Assembly: GCA_030700195.1 (NCBI GenBank)
Contig: JAUYKD010000020.1
Coordinates: 1 to 11,383 of the forward strand
DNA length: 11,383 bases
Direction: 5' to 3'
Source of the DNA: Candidatus Nealsoniibacteriota bacterium
GTDB lineage: Bacteria; Patescibacteriota; Minisyncoccia; Minisyncoccales; MHMH01
Shown: positions 5,662-11,383 of the stretch, piece by piece
Position numbering within the stretch: the stretch's first letter is position 1
How the letters are laid out: every line of letters starts with the position of its first letter
Position numbers and translations under genes: made by a program
Notes under the pieces: generated by a model
What the model saw: only the letters and a program-made list of their open reading frames with translations
What the model was told of the DNA's origin: nothing
Databases searched by the model: none

Positions 5662-5716
5662 GGGACGAAGAGGATTCATCCTCTTCTTAACCTTCGTCCC
5701 GCTCCGCGGGACTCGG
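5662..5716 (+). repeat. Palindromic leader of tsaD (third copy of the GTCCCGC repeat)
   Basis: Two hairpins can be read: GAAGAGGAT-TC-ATCCTCTTC (5667-5686) and GTCCCGC-TCC-GCGGGAC (5696-5712). The second lies in a 26-nt match (5691-5716) to the 30-nt repeats beside the IS, differing only in the loop. GGGACGAAG (5662-5670) is also the exact complement of CTTCGTCCC (5692-5700), which offers a competing pairing if transcription starts early enough. The repeat ends 3 nt before the tsaD ATG, leaving no Shine-Dalgarno outside the stem. Confidence 0.75.
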
Positions 5717-5719
5717 CGT

Positions 5720-6697
5720 ATGGTTATTTTAGCTATTGAAACAAGTTGCGACGACACGGCCGTCGCTATTTTAGAAAAAAAAGGCAAGCAACTCAAGATT
5801 TTATCCAATATTGTCTCCTCTCAAGTAAAACTCCATGCAAAACATGGAGGAATTTGGCCTTTTCTGGCTAAAAGAGAGCATCAAAAGAATCTGCCGGTTA
5901 TTTTTAAAAGAGCGATGAAAATGGCTAAAAACCCGAAGATAGACGCTATGGCCGTGACAGAAGGACCAGGGCTTGAGCCTTGTTTATGGGTTGGCATTAA
6001 CTTTGCCAAAGACTTGGCCAAGAAGTTGAAAACTCCTTTAATGCCAATAAACCACATAGAAGGACATATTATGGCCAACTTTATTGAAAATGATTCAGCC
6101 TCCATCAAGTTTCCGGTTGTCTGTTTAATAGTATCTGGCGGACATACCCAGTTAATATTAATGAAAGACTGGCTTAAATATAAAAAGATAGGCGAAACCA
6201 GAGATGATGCGGCCGGAGAATGCTTTGATAAAACAGCCAGAATACTTGGACTGGGATATCCAGGAGGACCGGCCATCTCAAAAATGGCCAAACACAATAA
6301 AGCAAAAATAACACTGCCCCGGCCCATGATAAACCAAGATAATTACGACTTTAGTTTTTCCGGCTTAAAAACAGCCGTGCTTTACAATTATAAAAGCCAA
6401 GCAAAGAAATCAAAAACATACATAGAAAGCATGTGCTTTGAAATACAACAATCCATTATAGATGTTCTGTTGAAAAAAACAATCAAAGCGGCCAGACATT
6501 ACAAAGCAAAAACAATCTTGCTTGGCGGAGGCGTGGTGGCGAATAAAGAATTAAGAAAGCAGTTCAAATTAAAGCTTAAAGCAATCATGCCAAAACCCAG
6601 CTTTTGCACAGATAATGCGGCCATGATAGGAACCGCTGCTTTTTTACATAAGAAAACAAAGAGAAAAATTGAAGCCAAAGCCAATTTAGAGCTATAA
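5720..6697 (+). CDS. tsaD: tRNA N6-adenosine threonylcarbamoyltransferase TsaD
   Basis: Transfers threonylcarbamoyl from its adenylate to A37 of ANN-decoding tRNAs (t6A), normally with TsaB and TsaE, which are not in this window. The 325 residues are a little short of the usual 335-345. The Kae1/TsaD ASKHA fold is plain: N-terminal VILAIETSCDDTAVAI, metal-binding H112 and H116 in NHIEGH, nucleotide-binding VSGGHTQL (138-145), DDAAGECFDKTARILGLGYPGG (162-183 region), GGGVVANKELR (269-279) and the C-terminal metal ligand D298 in CTDNAAMIGTAA. The start is fixed by the conserved N-terminus although no Shine-Dalgarno is visible; a palindromic repeat occupies that position. First gene of a four-gene operon, 7 nt before valS, divergent from tRNA-Glu. 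Confidence 0.96.
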   Translation: MVILAIETSCDDTAVAILEKKGKQLKILSNIVSSQVKLHAKHGGIWPFLAKREHQKNLPVIFKRAMKMAKNPKIDAMAVTEGPGLEPCLWVGINFAKDLAKKLKTPLMPINHIEGHIMANFIENDSASIKFPVVCLIVSGGHTQLILMKDWLKYKKIGETRDDAAGECFDKTARILGLGYPGGPAISKMAKHNKAKITLPRPMINQDNYDFSFSGLKTAVLYNYKSQAKKSKTYIESMCFEIQQSIIDVLLKKTIKAARHYKAKTILLGGGVVANKELRKQFKLKLKAIMPKPSFCTDNAAMIGTAAFLHKKTKRKIEAKANLEL

Positions 6698-6704
6698 TAC
6701 AATA

Positions 6705-8738
6705 ATGGAACTCCAAGGAGATTACGAACCAAAAAAAGTTGAAGAAAGCATCTATAAGCTTTGGTTGGAAGCTGGATTTTTTAATCCTGACAATCTTCCC
6801 GGCAAAAGAACCAAATCTTACTCCATAGTCTTGCCTCCTCCGAATGTTACCGGCGAACTTCATATGGGCCACGCCTTAAACGCTGTTATCCAAGACATTC
6901 TAATAAGACAAAAGAGGATGCAGGGATTTAAAACGCTGTGGCTGCCGGGCACCGACCATGCTGGCATAGCCACTCAGAATGTAGTTGAAAAAAAGCTGAG
7001 GAAAGAAGGAAAAACAAGGTTTGACCTGGGCAAAGATAAATTTATCGAAGAGGTTTGGGAATGGAAAGAAAAATACGGGAATATAATTCTAGAACAGCTA
7101 AAAAGAATGGGAGCATCATGCGATTGGTCAAGAACAAGGTTTACTATGGATGATCAATATGCTAAGGCCGTTGAAACAGCTTTCCTCCACTACCATAAGA
7201 AAGGATGGATTTACCAAGGCAAAAGAGTGGTTAACTGGTGCACAAGATGCTTAACCTCTTTATCAGACCTTGAACTTGAATATAAAGAAGAAAAATCATA
7301 TCTCTGGTATTTACGCTATCCTTTAAAAAAAGGAGGGCATATTATTGTGGCTACAACCAGACCAGAAACAATGCTCGGAGATACGGCGGTGGCTGTCAAT
7401 CCAAAAGACAAAAGATATAAAAACTTTATCGGCAAAAAAGTAATCCTACCGTTAGTCAATCAAGAAATACCGATTATTGCTGATATATTGATTGATAAGA
7501 ATTTTGGCACCGGAGCAGTCAAGGTGACTCCGGCTCATGATTTAACTGACTATGAAATTAGCCAAAAAAACGGTCTTAAAATAATAGAGGCAATAGATGA
7601 AAGAGGGATGATGACAAAAAACGTCCCTCTCCCCTATCAAAACTTAAAGGTTCATGAAGCAAGAGACAAAGTCGTTGAGGACTTAAAGAAACTGAATCTT
7701 TTAGAGAAAATAGAAGATTACAGTCATCAAGTTCCAAAATGCTATAGATGCCAAACAACCGTAGAATTAATTCCTTCTTTACAATGGTTCTTGAGAATGG
7801 ACATTTTAGCCAAAGAAGCGATAAAAGCGGTCAAAAGCGGCCAAGTGAAGTTTGTTCCTAAAAGATGGGAAAAGGTATATTTTGACTGGCTGAAGAATGT
7901 TAAAGACTGGTGCATCTCAAGGCAGCTTTGGTGGGGACATAAAATACCGCTTAAAGAAACGAATGATGTTTTAGATACCTGGTTTTCAGCCGCTCTCTGG
8001 CCCTTTGCCGCCATGGGCTGGCCAGATAAGACCAAGGACTTGAACGCTTTCTATCCGGGCAATGTTCTTTCAACTGACAGAGGAATTATTAATCTTTGGG
8101 TGGCCAGGATGATTTTTTCCGGTCTGGAATTTATGAAAAAGCCGCCATTCCAAAATGTTTACATTCATGCAACCGTTATGACAAAGGAAGGCAAAAGAAT
8201 GTCAAAATCCCTGGGCACGGGCATTGACCCCATCGGCCTTATCGATAAATACGGGGCTGATGCCGTCAGATTTGGCATTGCCTATCAAATTACCGAAGGG
8301 CAAGACATGAAATTTATTGAAGACAATATTATTATGGGGAAAAAATTCTGCAATAAGCTCTGGAACGCCAGCAAGTTTGTCCTTATGCGGATTAATGAAA
8401 AACAAGCTTCTTATAAAATTAAAACGGCGGCTGATAAAAAGATACTGGCTGACTTAAATAAAATAATAAAATCCGTTGATAAAGACCTGGGAGCATTTCG
8501 TTTCGGCAAAGCAGCCCACAATCTTTATGATTTCTTTTGGCATGATTTCTGCGACAAATATATTGAAAGCTCTAAAAACCAGCCGGATGAAAATACTAAA
8601 CAAATTTTGCTGCACGTTTTAACAAGTTCTCTGAAACTGCTTCATCCTTTCATCCCTTTCATTACCGAAGAGATTTATCAAAAACTGCCAAATAAAAAGA
8701 CCTGCCTAATAGTTGAAAACTGGCCCAGACCTAAATAG
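6705..8738 (+). CDS. valS: Valyl-tRNA synthetase, short form
   Basis: Class I synthetase charging tRNA-Val. The 677 residues are well below the usual 850-950. Present: HIGH signature HMGH (53-56) in PPPNVTGELHMGH, GTDHAGIATQ, the zinc-type WCTRC pair, the CP1 editing domain with TTRPE (217-221) and VTPAHD (274-279), CYRCQT, the WWGH block (409-412), DVLDTWFS, and RMSKS (498-502) as the KMSKS loop, then a helical anticodon-binding domain. Missing: the cysteine-containing insert that normally separates WWGHRIP from DVLDTWFS (here only five residues, L416-N420) and the C-terminal coiled-coil arm; the protein ends at ENWPRPK. The frame is uninterrupted, so this looks like lineage reduction and not damage. 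No clear Shine-Dalgarno. Second in the operon, 2 nt before prsW. Confidence 0.95.
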   Translation: MELQGDYEPKKVEESIYKLWLEAGFFNPDNLPGKRTKSYSIVLPPPNVTGELHMGHALNAVIQDILIRQKRMQGFKTLWLPGTDHAGIATQNVVEKKLRKEGKTRFDLGKDKFIEEVWEWKEKYGNIILEQLKRMGASCDWSRTRFTMDDQYAKAVETAFLHYHKKGWIYQGKRVVNWCTRCLTSLSDLELEYKEEKSYLWYLRYPLKKGGHIIVATTRPETMLGDTAVAVNPKDKRYKNFIGKKVILPLVNQEIPIIADILIDKNFGTGAVKVTPAHDLTDYEISQKNGLKIIEAIDERGMMTKNVPLPYQNLKVHEARDKVVEDLKKLNLLEKIEDYSHQVPKCYRCQTTVELIPSLQWFLRMDILAKEAIKAVKSGQVKFVPKRWEKVYFDWLKNVKDWCISRQLWWGHKIPLKETNDVLDTWFSAALWPFAAMGWPDKTKDLNAFYPGNVLSTDRGIINLWVARMIFSGLEFMKKPPFQNVYIHATVMTKEGKRMSKSLGTGIDPIGLIDKYGADAVRFGIAYQITEGQDMKFIEDNIIMGKKFCNKLWNASKFVLMRINEKQASYKIKTAADKKILADLNKIIKSVDKDLGAFRFGKAAHNLYDFFWHDFCDKYIESSKNQPDENTKQILLHVLTSSLKLLHPFIPFITEEIYQKLPNKKTCLIVENWPRPK

Positions 8739-8740
8739 CT

Positions 8741-9481
8741 ATGCTGAATTATCTCATCTTAATTTTATTCGGACTGGCTCCCAGCATCATCTGGCTTCTT
8801 TTCTTTTTGAGAAAAGACAGCCATCCCGAATCCAATAGCATGGTTCTGAAGATATTCTTCTTCGGCATGCTGGCGGCCATACCGGCGGCCTTATTGGAGC
8901 TTGGTTTTTACGATATCATCAAAAACCTGCCGCTTCCTTCATATTTAATCCACTTTTTATATGTTTTCGTCGGCATAGCTTTCATAGAAGAAATCTTCAA
9001 ATATCTGGTAGTTAAAAAACAAGTATTAAGAGACCCGGAATGCGACGAACCGGTTGATATAATGCTTTATATGATTATTGCGGCTCTTGGATTTGCCGCT
9101 TTAGAAAACGTGCTGGTATTTCTTCCTTTAAACAACGGCTTTCAGCTTTTAGAAACAGCTATTGTTGGAATGTTCCGATTTGTCGGAGCAACATTCTTGC
9201 ATGCTTTAGGCTCGGGCCTCATCGGCTATTATCTTGCTTTATCCTTTTTACAAGCGAAAAACCGGTTTAAAGTGGTCGCTAAAGGAATTATCCTGGCCAC
9301 GCTCTTGCATGGTTTGTATGATTTCTCTATAATTAACATTGAGGGAGCGCTTAAGTTCGTAATTCCCGTAATAATCTTAACGGGCTTGGCGATATTTATC
9401 TCCCTGGGATTTAAAAAGGTCAAAAAATTAAAAAGCGTTTGCTTGCCTCGCCGACAGGCGGGTAAACCTAAAAAAATATAA
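8741..9481 (+). CDS. prsW: PrsW-family intramembrane metalloprotease
   Basis: A multi-pass membrane protein of 246 aa with about seven hydrophobic segments. The CPBP/PrsW-type active-site motifs are in order: EEIFK (83-87), GFAALENV (117-124, E122), H154 in TFLHALGSG, and HGLYDF (190-195, H190 and D194). In Bacillus, PrsW makes the first cut of anti-sigma factor RsiW; the substrate here is unknown and no anti-sigma gene is adjacent. The cytoplasmic C-terminal tail (after about 224) is lysine-rich, and residues C234-G241 (CLPRRQAG) come from a GC-rich palindrome that looks inserted. It follows valS by 2 nt and precedes hsp20 by 1 nt, so translational coupling is likely. Confidence 0.88.
   Translation: MLNYLILILFGLAPSIIWLLFFLRKDSHPESNSMVLKIFFFGMLAAIPAALLELGFYDIIKNLPLPSYLIHFLYVFVGIAFIEEIFKYLVVKKQVLRDPECDEPVDIMLYMIIAALGFAALENVLVFLPLNNGFQLLETAIVGMFRFVGATFLHALGSGLIGYYLALSFLQAKNRFKVVAKGIILATLLHGLYDFSIINIEGALKFVIPVIILTGLAIFISLGFKKVKKLKSVCLPRRQAGKPKKI
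9446..9462 (+). repeat. Palindromic element encoding the PrsW tail
   Basis: Within this stretch CGCC-GACA-GGCG forms the core stem, extended by a T-G and a C-G pair. It is much more GC-rich than its surroundings and adds PRRQAG to an otherwise lysine-rich tail just before the stop. Confidence 0.6.
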
Positions 9482-9482
9482 C

Positions 9483-9977
9483 ATGTCTTTTTTTACTAAA
9501 TTAAAAGGAGGTATAGGGATTGAAGAAGAAAAGGAAGAGCCTAGGAAAGCCACTGTCAAAAAGAAAGTAAAAGTTGAAATTGAGAAAAAACCAAAGAAAG
9601 AAGAACAGCCAAAACCCGACCCTGAAGATTTAGTGCAACAAGAAGAAGGCCAGCTGGCCATTGATGTTTATGAGACCGATGATGACATTGTTGTTCAATC
9701 GGCCATCGGAGGAATAAAAGCCGAGGATCTGGATATCTCCGTTGAAAACGATCTTTTAACCATTAGCGGCAGCCGAGAAAACAAAATTGAAAAAGAAGGC
9801 AAAAAATACTTCTACCAGGAATGCTACTGGGGCTCTTTTATGAGAAAAGTAATACTACCCCAAGAGGTTGACGCTGTAAAAGCCAATGCTTCAGTAAAAG
9901 ACGGCATCTTAACCCTATCAATACCAAAGCTCCACCGGAAAACAAGAAGGAAAATCTCAGTCAAGCAGGAAATTTAA
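9483..9977 (+). CDS. hsp20: Small heat-shock protein, Hsp20/alpha-crystallin family
   Basis: ATP-independent holdase chaperone of 164 aa. The alpha-crystallin domain spans about 56-152, with A-IGGIKAEDLDISVENDLLTI, the strongly conserved FYQECYWGSFMRKVILP segment (110-126), and VKDGILTLSIPK. A C-terminal I-x-V anchor (ISV, 158-160) would mediate oligomer assembly. The N-terminal 50 residues are a lysine/glutamate-rich low-complexity arm. The start ATG is 1 nt past the prsW stop with no Shine-Dalgarno, so it probably depends on coupling. A strong AAAGGAGGT stretch lies inside codons 7-10, but no usual start codon follows it in frame. Last gene of the operon, closed by a terminator 19 nt downstream. 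Confidence 0.93.
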   Translation: MSFFTKLKGGIGIEEEKEEPRKATVKKKVKVEIEKKPKKEEQPKPDPEDLVQQEEGQLAIDVYETDDDIVVQSAIGGIKAEDLDISVENDLLTISGSRENKIEKEGKKYFYQECYWGSFMRKVILPQEVDAVKANASVKDGILTLSIPKLHRKTRRKISVKQEI

Positions 9978-9996
9978 AAAAATAAAAAAACAAACT

Positions 9997-10029
9997 AAAA
10001 ATGATTGAGGTCCGACCTCAATCATTTTT
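9997..10029. terminator. Bidirectional intrinsic terminator (hsp20 operon / tRNA-Leu)
   Basis: AAAAATGATTGAGGT (9997-10011) and its exact complement (10015-10029) enclose a CCG loop, a perfect 15-bp stem with T-runs on both strands. It ends the plus-strand operon and lies 5 nt after the minus-strand tRNA-Leu. Its tip is the GAGGTCCGACCTC sequence also found in recG. Confidence 0.88.
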
Positions 10030-10033
10030 GTTG

Positions 10034-10115
10034 TGGGCAGGGTGGGATTTGAACCCACAACCCTTTCGGGATACGGTTCTAAGCCGTAAGCGTATTCCAG
10101 TTCCGCCACCTGCCC
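10034..10115 (-). tRNA. tRNA-Leu(TAG)
   Basis: An 82-nt class II tRNA. Acceptor GGGCAGG/CCTGCCC, D-stem GCG/CGC, anticodon stem TACGG/CCGTA with loop CTTAGAA giving anticodon TAG, long variable arm TCCC-GAAA-GGG plus TT, T-arm GTGGG-TTCAAAT-CCCAC, discriminator A. CCA is not encoded. No promoter is visible directly upstream, where large hairpins lie; it may be read from further up, possibly from the pilin-like genes. Confidence 0.94.
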
Positions 10116-10132
10116 CAATGTCTGCCAGCTTG

Positions 10133-10174
10133 CCCCGTACCAAGCTTTGCTCTGGTGCGGGGTTCCGCCACCTG
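10133..10174 (-). repeat. Hairpin and copied tRNA-Leu 5' segment
   Basis: CCCCGTACCA (10133-10142) pairs with TGGTGCGGGG (10153-10162), 10 bp with one wobble, extended inward by AGC-TTT-GCT with one bulged base. Directly adjoining is GTTCCGCCACCTG (10162-10174), a 13-nt exact copy of 10100-10112, which is the acceptor/D-arm part of tRNA-Leu, in the same orientation. Confidence 0.75.
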
Positions 10175-10185
10175 GGCGCTACTAA

Positions 10186-10212
10186 AGACTGGCGACCTTA
10201 AGTTGCCAGTCT
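10186..10212. repeat. Hairpin upstream of tRNA-Leu
   Basis: AGACTGGCGAC (10186-10196) pairs with GTTGCCAGTCT (10202-10212), 11 bp with one G-U, loop CTTAA. No T-run on either side. The remaining bases up to the pilin-like gene (10213-10278) show nothing recognisable. Confidence 0.65.
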
Positions 10213-10278
10213 CAATAATCCGTTATCTTAACAATCTTTCGGAAATTTATTAAGAGTGCGGCCTAATAAGATTTTTGA

Positions 10279-10623
10279 CTACTGTGTCCCACTAATAAGA
10301 ACTCTAACTATTGATACTAATCCTTTCGCTCCAAATCCTACAGCTAATCCTATTAAGGCGTTTGTCAACATTTTTCTGGCGCTTGTCACCTTCTCAGAGC
10401 TCCCTCCAGCTGTTACAAATAAATAACCGGATACCACCAAGAAAATTGTCGCTAAAGCTAATAACCCGAAAAAAACCCAATTTGCCGCCTCATCCATAAA
10501 TTTAACAAAACTATCAAGACTCGTAAAGCGCGATGGTGGTATTATCTCGCTCGGGTTTACCGCTAAAGAAACTATGGGTATTACTAATAAACCTATTAAA
10601 ACTAATGCTGCTAATTTTTTCAT
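10279..10623 (-). CDS. Type IV secretion-type pilin-like membrane protein (VirB2/TrbC-like)
   Basis: A 114-aa protein starting at ATG 10623: basic KK, a hydrophobic signal-like segment (4-21), a short polar stretch, then two hydrophobic helices (about 48-70 and 87-111) separated by the polar loop TAGGSSEKVTSARK. This is the layout of VirB2/TrbC-type pilins and of the T4SS_pilin family common in Patescibacteria. The C-terminal half is clearly paralogous to the gene just upstream: shared FV, TI-FV-SG, FVT-G, K-AR, A-IG-AV and GL positions. Alternative start: TTG at 10650, which has AAAGG about 5 nt upstream and adds nine residues; the ATG has no Shine-Dalgarno. Only 47 nt separate the ATG from the upstream stop codon, so co-transcription is likely. 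Assembly partners are not in the window, so a secretion or pilus role is inference. Confidence 0.75.
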   Translation of the reverse strand: MKKLAALVLIGLLVIPIVSLAVNPSEIIPPSRFTSLDSFVKFMDEAANWVFFGLLALATIFLVVSGYLFVTAGGSSEKVTSARKMLTNALIGLAVGFGAKGLVSIVRVLISGTQ

Positions 10624-10670
10624 TTTTGTTTGTTTTTTAATTTTTAACAACTCGACCTTTATTAATTATT

Positions 10671-11383
10671 TCAAATATTCTGTGTTCCTAATACTGACTG
10701 CAAAACCTTAATCAACCCGGCCGCCGATAAAACAACCGCAAATCCAATGGCTGTATAAAGCGCTATTTGCCTCGCTTTCACTATCTTTGTCGGCTCGCCG
10801 GCTGAAGTGACAAACATAACTCCTGAAATCACAAACATTATTGTAGCTAACGGTATGCTGACCTGAAGAGCGAAGACAATAATAGCATTAACCAAATCAA
10901 CGAAATTATCGTATTTCAACGGATTTTGAAGGGTAAATACTCCTGCGCTGTATCCTCCGGGAGAAGGCGTTGTTCCTCCTGGAGGTGGACTACCAGAAAC
11001 TGCTTCCTTTATAAAGAACATTCTTATTTCACTCCATTCGCTCCACTTGTGATTCTTACTATCTTTAAGTCTAACGTACCACCAGAAATATGTCCCTTTA
11101 GGGGATTCTTCTAATGTTAATTTGTTATTTTCTGTTACAAAGTTATTTAAGGAAAATGTGGCCTCATTCAACGCCAATATGTCTGAACTTCCGGTACGTT
11201 CTATATTTTTTACCTCGTTACCAAAATGATCTTCAATAATTAAATTATATATTGCATTCTCTACCCCCCATATCGAACTCCAAACAAATGTAGCCGAAGA
11301 AGTATCTAAATATTCTCTATAATTATATGGATTCTGTAAAACCGGGGGAGAAACCTCTTCCCCTTGTCCAGAAGTTATTGGAG
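10671..11383 (-). CDS. Fn3-like ectodomain fused to pilin-like membrane domain, 5' end outside the window
   Basis: The frame stays open from the window edge to TGA at 10671, 236 residues visible. A TTG at 11177 could be mistaken for a start, but the upstream residues belong to the same domain. From the edge: a Ser/Pro/Glu-rich linker (1-15), then an Fn3/Ig-like beta domain (about 12-124) with the typical ATFVWSSIWGVENAIYNLII, KGTYFWWYVRLKDSKNHKWSEWSE and a closing MFFI strand, a Pro/Gly linker SPPPGGTTPSPGG (131-143), then two hydrophobic helices (about 163-191 and 206-231) joined by TSAGEPTKIVKAR. The helices match the neighbouring small pilin-like protein. This suggests a surface-displayed binding domain on a membrane- or pilus-associated anchor. 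Family names rest on pattern only. Confidence 0.75.
   Translation of the reverse strand, partial: PITSGQGEEVSPPVLQNPYNYREYLDTSSATFVWSSIWGVENAIYNLIIEDHFGNEVKNIERTGSSDILALNEATFSLNNFVTENNKLTLEESPKGTYFWWYVRLKDSKNHKWSEWSEIRMFFIKEAVSGSPPPGGTTPSPGGYSAGVFTLQNPLKYDNFVDLVNAIIVFALQVSIPLATIMFVISGVMFVTSAGEPTKIVKARQIALYTAIGFAVVLSAAGLIKVLQSVLGTQNI

Noticed and set aside
9506..9521. AAAGGAGGT Shine-Dalgarno-like stretch inside hsp20, possibly marking a later start
   Set aside because: The nearest TTG is out of frame and only ATA/ATT codons follow in frame. The Lys-Gly-Gly-Ile coding explains it, though an AUU start cannot be fully excluded.
10671..11177. A complete 168-aa gene starting at TTG 11177
   Set aside because: The same frame continues without a stop to the window edge and the upstream residues complete an Fn3-like domain, so the TTG is an internal Leu codon.

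Overview
The window looks like a chromosomal segment of an uncultivated, small-genome bacterium of the Candidate Phyla Radiation (Patescibacteria, Parcubacteria-like). This is inferred from AT-rich sequence with tightly packed genes, Arg codons biased to AGA/AGG, many start codons without a Shine-Dalgarno, a very short ValRS, paired T4SS_pilin-type membrane proteins, and many short GC-rich palindromes lying in tRNA flanks and inside reading frames. TGA appears to be used as a stop (end of the gene at the right edge), which argues against the TGA-recoded CPR lineages.

Layout. (1) Bases 1-1113 are an IS481-like insertion sequence with one intact DDE transposase and recognisable imperfect terminal inverted repeats. 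(2) Bases 1118-1386 hold two identical 30-nt palindromic repeats, a good promoter, tRNA-Arg(GCG), and a tandem copy of that tRNA's 3' end carrying two perfect hairpins. recG starts on the last base of this copy. (3) recG (+) converges on ychF (-) with 3 nt between them. (4) An unrecognised 182-aa gene has its own leader hairpin, Shine-Dalgarno and intrinsic terminator. (5) tRNA-Glu(TTC) on the minus strand is followed by a palindromic terminator, a degenerate tRNA-like copy of its 3' end, and a second terminator. (6) Divergent, overlapping promoters serve tRNA-Glu (-) and the operon tsaD-valS-prsW-hsp20 (+), whose genes are 7, 2 and 1 nt apart. The operon closes with a 15-bp terminator. (7) tRNA-Leu(TAG) on the minus strand has a copied 5' segment and large hairpins upstream of it. 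(8) Two minus-strand T4SS_pilin-like genes follow. The upstream one continues past the window edge and carries an Fn3-like ectodomain.

How the genes relate: tsaD (t6A tRNA modification), valS and three tRNA genes form a translation theme; ychF is a ribosome-associated NTPase; recG serves replication/recombination repair; prsW and hsp20 fit envelope and protein stress. The pilin-like pair belongs to a separate cell-surface/secretion function.

The most distinctive feature is the palindrome content. All three tRNA genes have a nearby partial copy of themselves with hairpin DNA between original and copy, and related-looking palindromes sit in frame inside recG and prsW and directly before the tsaD start. 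This looks like an active family of miniature palindromic elements. No CRISPR array or complete defence system was seen.
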